From Bacillus solimangrovi (lineage in GTDB: Bacteria > Bacillota > Bacilli > Bacillales > Bacillaceae_N), in contig NZ_MJEH01000063.1 of the NCBI RefSeq assembly GCF_001742425.1, positions 1-64,000 of the forward strand: a stretch of DNA of 64,000 bases, read 5' to 3'. The translations under genes were made by a program, and so were the position numbers. This document shows, one piece after another, positions 1-9,259 of the stretch. A model generated the notes under the pieces. The model searched no databases, was not told the origin of the DNA, and worked only from the letters and a program-made list of their open reading frames with translations. Every line of letters begins with the position of its first letter. Position 1 is the first letter of the stretch.

Positions 1-900
1 ATGCCTGAAGATACAGAGGTGCTTATTTTGGAAATGGGCATGAGTGGCTTAGGAGAGATCTCACTCTTAAGTAACTTAGCTGAGCCAGATGTTGCAATTA
101 TAACAAATATTGGTGATTCACATTTGGAACAGTTGAAGACTCGTGAAGGGATCGCAACTGCGAAGCTAGAGATTTTAGAGGGTTTAAAACCTAATGGGGT
201 TGTAGTTATTGACGGGGATGAACCACTATTAACAAATCGCATTGTAGAAAATGATCTAATTACATGTGGATTCAATGAAGAAAATGACATTCTCATTAGT
301 AATGTTGAAATTACAGGGACTGAAATGAGCTTTTGTGTGGGATCATTTGGGGAATATAAAATCAAAACGATTGGTAAACATCACGCAAAAAATGCTTCTT
401 ATGTTATTTCACTCGGAGCCCGTTATGAAATTCCTGTTGAAGATATTCAAGCAGGATTACTGGAAGTGGATTTAACGGGAATGAGATTCGAAATGGAGCA
501 AGGTAAAAGTGAAGTCACACTCATTAATGATGCTTATAATGCCTCACCTACATCGATGAAGGCTGCTATTGAGACATTAAAAGAAATTGAAGGGCTTGAA
601 CAATACGTTGTTGTATTAGGTGACATGTTTGAATTAGGTGATGAAGAAGAAGCTCTTCATCGAAGCGTTGTCAGTGTAATTGACGAATCTATCACACATG
701 TTATTACAATTGGAGAAAAGGCAGCATGGATTGCAGATGAATGTAAAAGAAAACGTAAAAAAATCAAAGTACATGCATATGCTAATAAAGATGAAGCCGT
801 AAGTATGTTAAATGAGTTAGCGAATGAAGAAACGATTATGTTATTTAAAAGCTCTCGTAAGCTTCAGCTTGAGACATTAATATTACAGTTAAAACAGTAG
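1..900 (+). CDS. murF: UDP-MurNAc-tripeptide:D-Ala-D-Ala ligase MurF, 5' truncated
   Basis: This is the C-terminal two thirds (about 299 residues of the usual 450) of MurF, the cytoplasmic ATP-dependent ligase that adds D-Ala-D-Ala to the UDP-MurNAc tripeptide. The central-domain segment LEMGMSG near residue 11 and the DAYNASP motif near residue 177, typical of MurF, are visible. The ATG at base 1 lies in the middle of the conserved central domain, so the true start and the P-loop lie upstream of the window. It is followed after 19 bases by mraY in the same direction. In B. subtilis 168 murF is outside the dcw cluster, so this location is a lineage marker. Identity is secure. Confidence 0.95.
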   Translation: MPEDTEVLILEMGMSGLGEISLLSNLAEPDVAIITNIGDSHLEQLKTREGIATAKLEILEGLKPNGVVVIDGDEPLLTNRIVENDLITCGFNEENDILISNVEITGTEMSFCVGSFGEYKIKTIGKHHAKNASYVISLGARYEIPVEDIQAGLLEVDLTGMRFEMEQGKSEVTLINDAYNASPTSMKAAIETLKEIEGLEQYVVVLGDMFELGDEEEALHRSVVSVIDESITHVITIGEKAAWIADECKRKRKKIKVHAYANKDEAVSMLNELANEETIMLFKSSRKLQLETLILQLKQ

Positions 901-919
901 AACGAAGGGAGGGTAAGCA

Positions 920-1894
920 GTGGACGTTTCAGGAATTGTCATTACATTAGTCATTTCATTTCTTATTGCAGCACTGCTTTCACCAATAATTATTCCATTT
1001 TTGCGTCGCCTGAAATTTGGGCAAAGTATACGTGATGAAGGACCAAAATCACATCAAAAGAAATCAGGAACACCAACTATGGGTGGCGTTATGATCATAA
1101 TCGCTATTCTTGTATCGACAATTCTTATGACAGCACGATACATGTCCATTACGTGGGAAACTTATTTATTAATCTTTGTTACGTTCTCATATGGATTATT
1201 AGGATTTTTAGATGATTATATAAAAGTAGTTATGAAACGAAATCTCGGATTGACTTCGAAGCAAAAATTGCTCGGTCAATTGGTTATCGCCATTATTGTA
1301 TACGTTGTGTTAAAAGGAACTGCATTTTCTACATACATAACAATACCAGGTACAAACTTTGGTTTTGATATCGGTTTTGTATATTTCTTGTTAATTATTG
1401 TTATGCTAGTCGGTGGTTCAAACGCAGTAAACTTAACAGATGGTTTAGATGGTTTGCTTGCTGGTACAGCGGCAATTTCGTTTGGGGCTTTTTCAATTCT
1501 TGCATGGTATCAAGGTCAATTTGAAATTGCTGTTTTTTCAATTGCGGTCGTTGGAGCGGTCTTAGGATTTCTAGTATTTAATGCTCATCCAGCAAAGGTA
1601 TTTATGGGTGATACAGGTTCCCTTGCTCTGGGAGGTGCAATCGCAACCGTTGCTATTTTATTAAAATTAGAAATTTTACTCGTTATTATTGGTGGCGTTT
1701 TTGTCATTGAAACGTTATCCGTTATTATTCAAGTTATTTCATTTAAAACGACTGGGAAACGTGTTTTTCGCATGAGTCCACTTCATCATCATTATGAATT
1801 AGTTGGTTGGAGTGAATGGCGCGTGGTCGTAACTTTTTGGTTCGTAGGACTGCTGTTTGCATGTCTAGGAATCTATATCGAGGTGTGGATCTAA
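920..1894 (+). CDS. mraY: Phospho-MurNAc-pentapeptide transferase MraY
   Basis: MraY transfers phospho-MurNAc-pentapeptide from UDP to undecaprenyl phosphate, making lipid I on the inner face of the membrane. The 324-residue product has about ten hydrophobic segments and the family signatures DDYIKV (near residue 99), NLTDGLDG (near 172), [10 protein letters not shown] (near 236) and the histidine run HHHYE near 289. The start is a GTG preceded by GAAGGGAGGG. The stop is one base from the murD start, consistent with one transcript. Confidence 0.97.
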   Translation: MDVSGIVITLVISFLIAALLSPIIIPFLRRLKFGQSIRDEGPKSHQKKSGTPTMGGVMIIIAILVSTILMTARYMSITWETYLLIFVTFSYGLLGFLDDYIKVVMKRNLGLTSKQKLLGQLVIAIIVYVVLKGTAFSTYITIPGTNFGFDIGFVYFLLIIVMLVGGSNAVNLTDGLDGLLAGTAAISFGAFSILAWYQGQFEIAVFSIAVVGAVLGFLVFNAHPAKVFMGDTGSLALGGAIATVAILLKLEILLVIIGGVFVIETLSVIIQVISFKTTGKRVFRMSPLHHHYELVGWSEWRVVVTFWFVGLLFACLGIYIEVWI

Positions 1895-1895
1895 C

Positions 1896-3257
1896 ATGAA
1901 GGAAATTACAACTTTTCAACAAAAGAAGGTTCTTGTTTTAGGCTTGGCAAAGAGCGGTGTCGCCGCTGCCAAGCTTTTACGTCGTTTAGGTGCAATAATT
2001 GTCGTTAATGATAAACAAGATGTCTCCAACAACTCAGAAGTTAAAAATCTAGAAGCACAGGGGATTGAAGTCATAGGCGGAGGCCATCCAGAAGGATTAT
2101 TAGATCGTGGATTTGATTACATCGTCAAAAACCCAGGTATTCCTTATCATGTACCATTATTACAAGATGCTAAGAAGCGAAATATTCCAATTTTAACCGA
2201 GATAGAATTAGCGTATTTGATTAGTGAAGCACCTATCATTGGTATTACAGGTAGTAATGGCAAGACAACGACGACAACATTAATATATGAAATGTTGAAA
2301 AGCGAAGGTATGGTTGCAAGATTAGCTGGAAATATAGGAAATGTTGCATGTGAAATAGCTCAAGATGCTTCAGCTGATGAGTGGCTTGTTACAGAATTAT
2401 CATCTTTTCAATTGATGGGAATTCAAAAATTTCGCCCTTCAATCAGTGTCTTATTAAACATATTTGATGCACATCTTGATTACCATGGATCAAAGGAAAA
2501 TTATATAACTGCAAAGGCTGAGCTGTTTAAGTCTCAAACCAAGGAAGATATTGCGGTAATAAATGCGGATGATCAAGAAGTTATGTCAGCCGCTGCAAAT
2601 ATTAAAGCAAAAAAATGCCTCTTCTCTACGATACGAGAGCTGAAAGAGGGTGCATTCGTAAAAGAAAATGCTATTTATTTTAACGATGAAAAAATTATTG
2701 ACATTGTAGATATTGTTTTACCAGGTCAACATAGTTTAGAGAATATTTTAGCTGCAGTTGCAGTGGTGAAGTCAATTGGTGTCACAAATGAGGCCATCTC
2801 TCGTGTATTAGAAACTTTTACTGGAGTTAAACACCGCTTGCAGTATGTAGATACCGTTAAGGGACGGAAGTTTTATAACGATTCTAAAGCAACGAACATT
2901 CTTGCTGCGCAAAAAGCATTAGCTGCATTTCATGAGCAGACGATATTAATTGCTGGCGGCTTGGATCGAGGAAATAATTTTGATGCACTTGTGCCTTCAT
3001 TAAAAAACGTAAAGGGAATCGTAACATATGGTGAGACGGCATCAAAATTGCTTGAAGCGGCAGACAAAGCAGGAATGAAACATACTGAACATGTCGATAA
3101 TTTAGAACAAGCCGTCGAGGAAGCTTTCAGTATGTCTGATGAAGGAGACGTTATTCTATTGTCTCCAGCTTGCGCAAGTTGGGATCAATTTAAGACGTTT
3201 GAAGAGCGTGGAGACATGTTTATAAAATGCGTGCATACACTGAAAGTGAGGGCTTGA
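1896..3257 (+). CDS. murD: UDP-MurNAc-L-Ala:D-Glu ligase MurD
   Basis: MurD is the cytoplasmic ligase that adds D-glutamate to UDP-MurNAc-L-Ala with ATP. The 453-residue length is normal. It has an N-terminal nucleotide-binding fold ([10 protein letters not shown]), the ATP P-loop [13 protein letters not shown] near residues 115-127, and the C-terminal Mur ligase motifs KHRLQ and NDSKATN. It begins one base after mraY. Its last 50 bases also carry a candidate SigE promoter for the next gene. Confidence 0.97.
   Translation: MKEITTFQQKKVLVLGLAKSGVAAAKLLRRLGAIIVVNDKQDVSNNSEVKNLEAQGIEVIGGGHPEGLLDRGFDYIVKNPGIPYHVPLLQDAKKRNIPILTEIELAYLISEAPIIGITGSNGKTTTTTLIYEMLKSEGMVARLAGNIGNVACEIAQDASADEWLVTELSSFQLMGIQKFRPSISVLLNIFDAHLDYHGSKENYITAKAELFKSQTKEDIAVINADDQEVMSAAANIKAKKCLFSTIRELKEGAFVKENAIYFNDEKIIDIVDIVLPGQHSLENILAAVAVVKSIGVTNEAISRVLETFTGVKHRLQYVDTVKGRKFYNDSKATNILAAQKALAAFHEQTILIAGGLDRGNNFDALVPSLKNVKGIVTYGETASKLLEAADKAGMKHTEHVDNLEQAVEEAFSMSDEGDVILLSPACASWDQFKTFEERGDMFIKCVHTLKVRA
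3214..3241 (+). promoter_or_regulatory. Candidate SigE promoter for spoVE
   Basis: Inside the 3' end of murD, CATACACT (3234-3241) matches the SigE -10 consensus CATACAMT completely. Thirteen bases upstream is ACATGTT (3214-3220), a 5 of 7 match to KMATATT. In B. subtilis spoVE is known to have SigE-dependent promoters upstream. The call is inferred from the match and its position; transcript ends would settle it. Confidence 0.42.
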
Positions 3258-3296
3258 CCAATTCTGCTATTGCGGAGGATTTGAGGTGTCTGCATT

Positions 3297-4394
3297 TTGC
3301 ATAAACGAACAGCACCAGATTATGTATTGGTGTTAACGACGTTATTGCTGCTCGCTATCGGTTTGATTATGGTTTATAGTGCAAGTGCTATATGGGCTGA
3401 GTATAAGTTTGATGATAGTTTTTTCTTTGCTAAACGGCAGCTACTATTTGCTGGAGCAGGTATCTTTGCGATGTTTTTTATGATGAACATTGAATATTGG
3501 ACATGGCGTGATTATTCGAAGCTGCTATTATTAATTTGTTTTGGCTTATTAGTCATTGTACTTATTCCTGGTGTGGGACTTGTTCGAGGAGGAGCGAGAA
3601 GTTGGCTTGGTGTAGGAGCTTTTTCAGTTCAACCTTCAGAATTTATGAAGCTTGCAATGATCGCATTCCTTGCTAAGTATTTAAGTGAACATCAGAAGAA
3701 GATTACTTCGTTTAAGAAAGGTCTTGTGCCTTCATTAGGTCTAGTTATGTTTGCATTTGGAATGATTATGTTGCAACCAGATCTTGGTACAGGTACAGTG
3801 CTTGTCGCAACTTGTGTAGTTATGATATACACCGCAGGCGCAAGAATTGCACATTTCGTTGCACTTGGCCTAGTGGGGGTTGCTGGGTTTGCTGGATTAA
3901 TCTTGTCAGCACCTTATCGAATCAAACGGATTACTTCATTTCTAGATCCTTGGGAAGATCCACTTGGGAGTGGATTCCAAATTATCCAATCTCTTTATGC
4001 GATTGGACCTGGTGGACTTCTTGGTTTAGGTTTAGGTAACAGTAGACAAAAGTATTTCTATGTGCCTGAACCACAAACTGATTTCATCTTTGCGATTCTA
4101 GCTGAAGAGCTTGGTTTTATTGGGGGGACATTTGTCCTCTTACTGTTCGGAGTTCTGTTGTGGAGAGGAGTACGTATTGCATTAGGTGCACCTGACTTGT
4201 TCGGTGCATTTATGGCGGTTGGTATTGTATCGATGATCGCGATCCAAGTGATGATTAACATCGGAGTTGTAACAGGTTTGATGCCTGTTACTGGAATCAC
4301 ATTACCATTTTTAAGTTATGGTGGATCATCGTTAACATTAATACTTATGGCAGTAGGTATTCTGTTAAATATTAGTCGATATGCACGTTTGTGA
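3297..4394 (+). CDS. spoVE: SEDS lipid II polymerase SpoVE (FtsW/RodA family)
   Basis: The 365-residue protein has about ten membrane segments and SEDS motifs, including QPSEFMKLAMI, QPDLGTGTV, FLDPWEDPLGSG and the C-terminal GITLPFLSYGGSS. SEDS proteins polymerise lipid II into glycan strands with a partner class B PBP. It resembles B. subtilis SpoVE, the spore-cortex paralogue of FtsW, and sits in the spoVE position between murD and murG. The start is inferred as TTG at 3297, preceded by GAGGTG with seven bases spacing. An in-frame TGA at 3282 leaves only TTG or a rare ATT. It could be the sole FtsW of this organism, but position and sequence favour SpoVE. Confidence 0.92.
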   Translation: MHKRTAPDYVLVLTTLLLLAIGLIMVYSASAIWAEYKFDDSFFFAKRQLLFAGAGIFAMFFMMNIEYWTWRDYSKLLLLICFGLLVIVLIPGVGLVRGGARSWLGVGAFSVQPSEFMKLAMIAFLAKYLSEHQKKITSFKKGLVPSLGLVMFAFGMIMLQPDLGTGTVLVATCVVMIYTAGARIAHFVALGLVGVAGFAGLILSAPYRIKRITSFLDPWEDPLGSGFQIIQSLYAIGPGGLLGLGLGNSRQKYFYVPEPQTDFIFAILAEELGFIGGTFVLLLFGVLLWRGVRIALGAPDLFGAFMAVGIVSMIAIQVMINIGVVTGLMPVTGITLPFLSYGGSSLTLILMAVGILLNISRYARL

Positions 4395-4469
4395 ACACGA
4401 ATGTATGTGGTCAATTCTTCACGAACTAGACATAAGTTGAATAATATATCGTAGATGTGAAAGAAAATA

Positions 4470-4498
4470 TTGACAAATAGTATTCTTTCTATTCTAAT
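4470..4498 (+). promoter_or_regulatory. Strong SigA-type promoter ahead of the murG leader
   Basis: TTGACA (4470-4475) is followed after 17 bases by TCTAAT (4493-4498), which is 6/6 and 5/6 to SigA consensus. The predicted transcription start is about 4505, exactly where a 17-bp perfect inverted repeat begins. The stretch 4395-4730 has no gene. It holds this promoter, the palindrome, a terminator-like hairpin, and about 150 AT-rich bases before murG. Confidence 0.6.
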
Positions 4499-4504
4499 GA
4501 ACCT

Positions 4505-4541
4505 ATGCGATACACGCTTACTAAGTAAGCGTGTATCGCAT
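4505..4541 (+). repeat. 17-bp perfect inverted repeat at the predicted +1
   Basis: The arms ATGCGATACACGCTTAC (4505-4521) and GTAAGCGTGTATCGCAT (4525-4541) are perfect reverse complements around TAA. There is no U-tract behind the right arm. It could be an operator, or a 5' hairpin of the transcript that starts here. A plain rho-independent terminator is less likely. Confidence 0.85.
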
Positions 4542-4550
4542 CGTATTGAA

Positions 4551-4582
4551 AAACCCTGTGTATACAGGGTTTCTCTCGTTTT
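4551..4582 (+). terminator. Terminator-like hairpin ahead of murG
   Basis: AAACCCTGT (4551-4559) pairs with ACAGGGTTT (4564-4572) around GTAT and is followed by the pyrimidine-rich tail CTCTCGTTTT. It may end spoVE transcription, or end or attenuate the short transcript predicted to start near 4505. Confidence 0.6.
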
Positions 4583-4730
4583 GAGTTTTAATAAAGAATT
4601 AATGATCGTTCATTGTAGTTTCGTATTCTTTCATCGTGTATCAGTATGATTTCAGTTAGGGTAGATACAACAATAGAAAGAAAATTGTATACTAAAATGA
4701 ACGTAAAGATATTGCTAATGGAGGGTTACC

Positions 4731-5828
4731 ATGAAGGTCGTAGTGAGTGGCGGAGGAACAGGTGGACATATATATCCAGCACTTGCATTTATCCGCGAAT
4801 TACAAAAACATGATCAACACGCTGAAGTATTATATATAGGTACAGAAAAAGGTCTAGAATCTCGAATTATTGGTAAAGAAGACATTCCTTTTAAAACAAT
4901 TGAAATTTCTGGTTTTAAACGAAGCTTGTCTTTTGAAAATGTGAGAACAGTTATGCGTTTTATTAGTGGTACGAAGAAAAGCCGTCAGTATTTAAAAGAG
5001 TTTCAGCCGGATGTAGTTCTTGGAACAGGTGGATATGTATGTGGTCCTGTAGTGTATGCTGCTACTCAACTGAAAATTCCTACTGTCGTACATGAGCAAA
5101 ATAGTGTCCCTGGATTAACAAATAAGTTTCTAAGTCGATACGTAGATAAAGTAGCTTTATCTTTTAATGAGGCGGGATCATTTTTTCCTCAACAGAAAAC
5201 ATTGTTAACAGGGAATCCACGGGCGTCTGAAGTCTCTTCTCAGCACAACGATCGTGCCAAAAAAGAGCTTGGATTAGACGTTAATAAACCAGTCGTATTG
5301 ATTGTAGGAGGAAGCAGGGGAGCTCGTCCAATTAATGATGCGTTTCTAAAGGCACTCAATGAGGTTGGAAAACGTGATTATCAAGTTCTGTATATAACAG
5401 GTGATGTTCATTATGATGAAGTTATGAAAGCAGTCAAGCTTTCAAATAATCCAAAAAATGTTGTAATAAAGCCATTTGTGTATAACATGCCAGAAATTCT
5501 CGGTAGCATGGATTGTATTGTAGCACGTGCAGGTGCTACTACTTTAGCAGAAATTACTGCACTTGGTCTTCCAAGTATATTAATTCCAAGTCCATATGTG
5601 ACAAACAATCACCAAGAAAAAAATGCGCGTGCCTTAAGTGATCATGATGCGGCAATTTTACGCCTTGAACAAGATTTAAATTCAGAGCAATTATTAGCAG
5701 ATATTGACAAGATAATGCTTGATAAAGACTATCGTTTTAAAATGAGTGAAAAGTCCCGAGAATTAGGGATGCCAAATGCAGCAATGAATCTTTACACATG
5801 TATGAGTGAACTTATTAAAAAACACTGA
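4731..5828 (+). CDS. murG: Lipid II synthase MurG (GT28)
   Basis: MurG transfers GlcNAc from UDP-GlcNAc to lipid I, forming lipid II on the cytoplasmic face. The 365-residue sequence begins with the glycine-rich loop [11 protein letters not shown] (near residue 7) and contains GTGGYVCGP and HEQNSVPG. The C-terminal donor-binding region includes [11 protein letters not shown] near residue 264. The start ATG follows GGAGGG. It is separated from spoVE by 336 bases with their own signals but spaced only five bases from murB, so murG-murB are probably co-transcribed. Confidence 0.97.
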   Translation: MKVVVSGGGTGGHIYPALAFIRELQKHDQHAEVLYIGTEKGLESRIIGKEDIPFKTIEISGFKRSLSFENVRTVMRFISGTKKSRQYLKEFQPDVVLGTGGYVCGPVVYAATQLKIPTVVHEQNSVPGLTNKFLSRYVDKVALSFNEAGSFFPQQKTLLTGNPRASEVSSQHNDRAKKELGLDVNKPVVLIVGGSRGARPINDAFLKALNEVGKRDYQVLYITGDVHYDEVMKAVKLSNNPKNVVIKPFVYNMPEILGSMDCIVARAGATTLAEITALGLPSILIPSPYVTNNHQEKNARALSDHDAAILRLEQDLNSEQLLADIDKIMLDKDYRFKMSEKSRELGMPNAAMNLYTCMSELIKKH

Positions 5829-5839
5829 GGAGGATGAAA

Positions 5840-6751
5840 ATGAGAGAAATAGTCGAACTTCTCAAAAAAGCAGGTATTAATGATGTAAAAGAAAATGAGC
5901 CATTATCAAAACATACGACAATGAAGATAGGTGGCCCTGCAGAAGTTTTTGTAGAACCACAAGATGCTGACGAATTACAGGAAATATTACGTATCTTACA
6001 TCAAGAAAAGATGCCATGGCGTGTGATTGGTCGTGGCTCAAACCTTCTTGTTCTAGATGAAGGTATTAAAGGTGTTGTAATTAAGTTAGGAAAAGGGATG
6101 GATCACTTAGAACAAACTGGTACCGAAGTTACGGTCGGTGGAGGTTTTCCAATCATTAAATTAGCAACAGTATTGAGTCGTGAAGGGTTATCAGGCTTAG
6201 AGTTTGCGGGAGGAATTCCTGGTTCAGTTGGTGGCGCAGTTTATATGAATGCTGGTGCACACGGATCGGATATGTCAAAGATTCTAAAAAAAGCTCGAAT
6301 TGTGTTCAATGATGGCAGTTCTGAATGGCTAACAAACGAAGAAATGGAATTCTCTTATCGTACGTCGGTTTTACAATTAACACGACCTGGTATTTGTGTT
6401 GAAGCTGTACTTAGTTTGAGTGAAGGAGACAAAGAACAGGTTACGGCCGAAATGCAAAAGCATAAAGACTATCGAAGAGATACACAGCCATGGAATTATC
6501 CATGTGCAGGCAGTATCTTTCGGAATCCACTACCGAATCATGCAGGAAAGTTAGTAGAAGATGCCGGTTTGAAAGGGCATCAAATTGGTGGAGCACAAGT
6601 ATCAGATCTACACGGTAATTTTATTGTAAATACTGGGGATGCTACTGCTAAAGATGTGTTAGATCTTATCGCCTATATCCAAAGAACTATCCTTGAAGCA
6701 TACAGTGTAAAAATGGAAACAGAAGTTGAAATTATTGGCGAAACACGGTGA
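5840..6751 (+). CDS. murB: UDP-N-acetylenolpyruvoylglucosamine reductase MurB
   Basis: MurB reduces UDP-GlcNAc-enolpyruvate to UDP-MurNAc with NADPH and FAD. The PCMH-type FAD domain carries GRGSNLLV (near residue 62) and the [11 protein letters not shown] loop. The C-terminal catalytic part has CAGSIFRNP (serine proton donor) and [13 protein letters not shown]. Two in-frame ATGs exist: that at 5834 touches the SD GGAGG (5829-5833), so the ATG at 5840 with six bases spacing was chosen, giving 303 residues. Confidence 0.95.
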   Translation: MREIVELLKKAGINDVKENEPLSKHTTMKIGGPAEVFVEPQDADELQEILRILHQEKMPWRVIGRGSNLLVLDEGIKGVVIKLGKGMDHLEQTGTEVTVGGGFPIIKLATVLSREGLSGLEFAGGIPGSVGGAVYMNAGAHGSDMSKILKKARIVFNDGSSEWLTNEEMEFSYRTSVLQLTRPGICVEAVLSLSEGDKEQVTAEMQKHKDYRRDTQPWNYPCAGSIFRNPLPNHAGKLVEDAGLKGHQIGGAQVSDLHGNFIVNTGDATAKDVLDLIAYIQRTILEAYSVKMETEVEIIGETR

Positions 6752-6763
6752 GAATGAACGTTA

Positions 6764-6777
6764 AATTATGCTATAAT
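6764..6777 (+). promoter_or_regulatory. Extended -10 promoter element between murB and divIB
   Basis: TATGCTATAAT ends at 6777. It has a perfect TATAAT (6772-6777) with the extended TRTGN motif, but no good -35 lies at the normal distance. The predicted start is about 6784, eleven bases before a strong hairpin. Confidence 0.5.
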
Positions 6778-6794
6778 ATTTTCATTAGTAGACA

Positions 6795-6827
6795 AGAAAC
6801 GGCATATTGTAATGCCGTTTCTCTCGT
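6795..6827 (+). terminator. Hairpin with CTCTCGTCT tail ahead of divIB
   Basis: AGAAACGGCAT (6795-6805) pairs perfectly with ATGCCGTTTCT (6812-6822). The 3' flank shares the 11-mer GTTTCTCTCGT with the hairpin ahead of murG. It could end murB transcription, or attenuate a transcript from the extended -10 promoter just upstream. No long U-run is present. Confidence 0.5.
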
Positions 6828-6941
6828 CTGAAAACCATATGTAAGAAAGATAAGTACTTTTAGTTACTTACTAATATATTTTTTAGAAAAATAATTCATA
6901 TCTTTTGTAAAAGGTGATTTTGACGTGTACGGGGGATGAAA

Positions 6942-7733
6942 ATGGCGAAGGGGAAAATTGTCTCTATTGAAGATAGAATACCAAAGCTGAAGCAACAGCG
7001 AAAGAAACGTGCCAATCGCCGTTTTGTTTTTTACATAACTTTTTTTTTCGTCTTAATTGCAATAATTTTATATTTTCAATCTCCGCTGAGCAAGGTCTCT
7101 TCTATAGAAGTTAGCGGTAATAGGTTCATTTCAACTGAACAGATCATCTCATTAAGTGGTCTATCAACAAGTGATAATTTTTGGAAAGTTGAAAAGGGGA
7201 AAGTATCCACATTAATTGAGAACCATGATGAGGTAAAGAAAGCGATTGTGGACAAACAGTTCATTAATTCCGTTAAAATTCTTATTGAGGAATACCAACG
7301 TACAGCATATTTATTACATGAAGGACAATTCCATCCTATCCTTGAAACTGGGGAAGTATTAGCTCCTCTAGAAGATGCTTATATCCCATCAGGTGCACCA
7401 ATCTTGATGAATTGGGAACCTAGTGAAGCACTACAAGAGATGGCAGCAGAACTTCGGAAAGTTCCACCTAGCATTCAAAATCACATTTCTGAAATTCACC
7501 ATACACCCACAGAGTCTGATCCGTTACATGTGACACTCTATATGAATGATGGACGTGAAGTGAGTGTAACAATTCGTGATTTTGCAGAAAAAATGACTGC
7601 ATATCCAGCGATTGCTAGCCGTTTAAAACCAGAGCAGCAAGGTGTTATTCATTTAGAAGTGGGTGCTTACTTTAAATCATATCAAATTGAACAAGACATA
7701 GAAGGTGAAACAAGTGATGAAGACGAAAGGTAA
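6942..7733 (+). CDS. divIB: Cell-division protein DivIB (FtsQ family)
   Basis: DivIB is a bitopic septal protein that works with DivIC and FtsL. The 263-residue sequence has a basic cytoplasmic tail (RIPKLKQQRKKRANRRF), one membrane segment near residues 26-46, a POTRA-type beginning (VSSIEVSGN) and the beta domain ending GVIHLEVGAYF. The ATG at 6942 was chosen because the in-frame ATG at 6936 abuts the GGGGG SD. The gene end overlaps ylxW. Confidence 0.93.
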   Translation: MAKGKIVSIEDRIPKLKQQRKKRANRRFVFYITFFFVLIAIILYFQSPLSKVSSIEVSGNRFISTEQIISLSGLSTSDNFWKVEKGKVSTLIENHDEVKKAIVDKQFINSVKILIEEYQRTAYLLHEGQFHPILETGEVLAPLEDAYIPSGAPILMNWEPSEALQEMAAELRKVPPSIQNHISEIHHTPTESDPLHVTLYMNDGREVSVTIRDFAEKMTAYPAIASRLKPEQQGVIHLEVGAYFKSYQIEQDIEGETSDEDER

Positions 7734-8430
7734 ACATGCTGTTCTTTCCTTCGCTCTACTTATGATCGGTTTTATCGTTTCATTTTCGTATCAGCTTACG
7801 AATGTCGAGGGAGAACAACAATCAAATGCAAATCAGTGGGATAAGGAGTATCAATATCGAGAACAGCTAATTAAACAAGAAGAACGTACGAGACAATTGC
7901 AACAGGAACTTTTTGAGAAACAAGAAGAAGTACGCGAAATCGAATCAGAGTTAGCGACTAAAGAAAAAGGTCTGTTCAATTTAGTAGAGGATGTTGAGAA
8001 ATTAAGGATGTTCGCAGGAGATATAAAAGTATCAGGACCTGGGATAGAAGTAACGCTACGTGATGCATCTTATGTACAAGATGGTGAAAATATTAATCAA
8101 TATATTGTTCATGATGGCCATGTTCATAAAGTGATTAATGAACTACTATCTTCTGGAGCAAAAGGGATTGCCATTAATGGACAACGATTGTTTCACAACT
8201 CTTATATTGCTTGTGTAGGCCCTGTGATTACTGTTGACGGAATTGAACATGCAGCTCCATTTGTTGTTACTGCAATTGGCAACCCTGATGACCTGTATGA
8301 ATCTATGAACTTAGATCAAGGGGTAAAGGATCAGTTGTTAAGTGATAACGTTGAAGTGAGAATTGAAAAGAAAGAAGAAGTTGTTTTTGAACCACATCTT
8401 GGGCAATCAGGACAGCTTTCAGATTCATAA
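7714..8430 (+). CDS. ylxW: DUF881 family protein YlxW
   Basis: The product of about 238 residues has an N-terminal membrane anchor, a coiled coil (about residues 50-90) and an extracellular DUF881 domain (YVQDGENINQYIVHDG, IAINGQRL). Its function is unknown; the family sits beside division genes in Firmicutes. The start is inferred: GTG 7714 or ATG 7717, both behind AAGGTG (7702-7707) and inside the end of divIB. It is the first of two tandem DUF881 genes here. Confidence 0.88.
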   Translation: MMKTKGKHAVLSFALLMIGFIVSFSYQLTNVEGEQQSNANQWDKEYQYREQLIKQEERTRQLQQELFEKQEEVREIESELATKEKGLFNLVEDVEKLRMFAGDIKVSGPGIEVTLRDASYVQDGENINQYIVHDGHVHKVINELLSSGAKGIAINGQRLFHNSYIACVGPVITVDGIEHAAPFVVTAIGNPDDLYESMNLDQGVKDQLLSDNVEVRIEKKEEVVFEPHLGQSGQLSDS

Positions 8431-8541
8431 GACGAACATAATAACAACGTACAATAGAAGGTTCTATTGTATCAATGATGGTATATCCGATATGACTATA
8501 CCCGAGCTTTTCGAACTTTTTTACAGAAAAGGTGATGACAA

Positions 8542-9258
8542 TTGAGAAATCGTAATGTTATAACAATCACACTAATTTCTGTCGTCCTCGGGTTCATGCT
8601 GGCAATTCAGTTTCAAACGAATCAAGAAACAGTTGTGCGTGATACGAGGGATATGTGGGAGTTACGTGCAGATTTGAAAGCAGAACAAGAACTACAATCT
8701 AAAATAAGTAATGAGATATTAAATGTAGACGAAGTGTTACAAAAGTACGACCAAAATCAAGTTTGGTCGCAAGAAGCTGCGTTGAAGGAACAAAAAGAAT
8801 CGTTAAAAGAGAAAATTGGTTTGACAGAAAAAACAGGAGAAGGCGTAATTTTAACAATTGAACCATTGTTTAGTGAGTCAATCTACGGTCAATCATATGA
8901 AACTCCTTCACCACAGTTGTTAACTCGCTTAATTAATGAATTAAATATGTATCAGGCTGAAGCAATTGCAATTGCAGATCAACGGATTATATCGACTACA
9001 CCAATTCGTGATGTGAATGGAAAAACGTATGTTAACGTTAAGCCAATTCCCCCGTTACCGTTAACCATTAAAGTTATTGCTAAAAATGCAGAGAAACTTC
9101 ATAATCACCTTGAGGTTTCTCAGGCAAAGGACGATTTCGCAATTGAAAATTTAAGTCTTTCTTCTGTCATTTCGTCAGATATTGTCTTACCTGCATATGA
9201 TGGAACGTTACGAATTCAATATATGGAACCAGTGAAGAATGAAAAGGAGAAAAGCTAA
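8542..9258 (+). CDS. ylxX: DUF881 family protein YlxX
   Basis: This is the second DUF881 protein, 238 residues, with an N-terminal membrane segment, a coiled coil near 40-85 and a DUF881 domain (AEAIAIADQRIIST). Function is unknown. The start is a TTG six bases behind GGTGA (8531-8535). It is separated from ylxW by 111 bases with no convincing signal and runs into sbp. Confidence 0.88.
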   Translation: MRNRNVITITLISVVLGFMLAIQFQTNQETVVRDTRDMWELRADLKAEQELQSKISNEILNVDEVLQKYDQNQVWSQEAALKEQKESLKEKIGLTEKTGEGVILTIEPLFSESIYGQSYETPSPQLLTRLINELNMYQAEAIAIADQRIISTTPIRDVNGKTYVNVKPIPPLPLTIKVIAKNAEKLHNHLEVSQAKDDFAIENLSLSSVISSDIVLPAYDGTLRIQYMEPVKNEKEKS

Positions 9259-9259
9259 T

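Noticed and set aside
4505-4541. The 17-bp palindrome as an attachment site or insertion-sequence end
   Set aside because: It occurs once, has no transposase or integrase nearby and no target duplication was seen.
4688-4693. TATACT 38 bases before murG as a separate promoter
   Set aside because: The hexamer is good, but no -35 is seen at 16-18 bases upstream in an AT-rich stretch. Kept only as a remote possibility.
8363-8545. 60-codon frame overlapping the end of ylxW and the gap to ylxX
   Set aside because: Two thirds of it is out-of-frame ylxW, it has no SD-start pair and no recognisable sequence.
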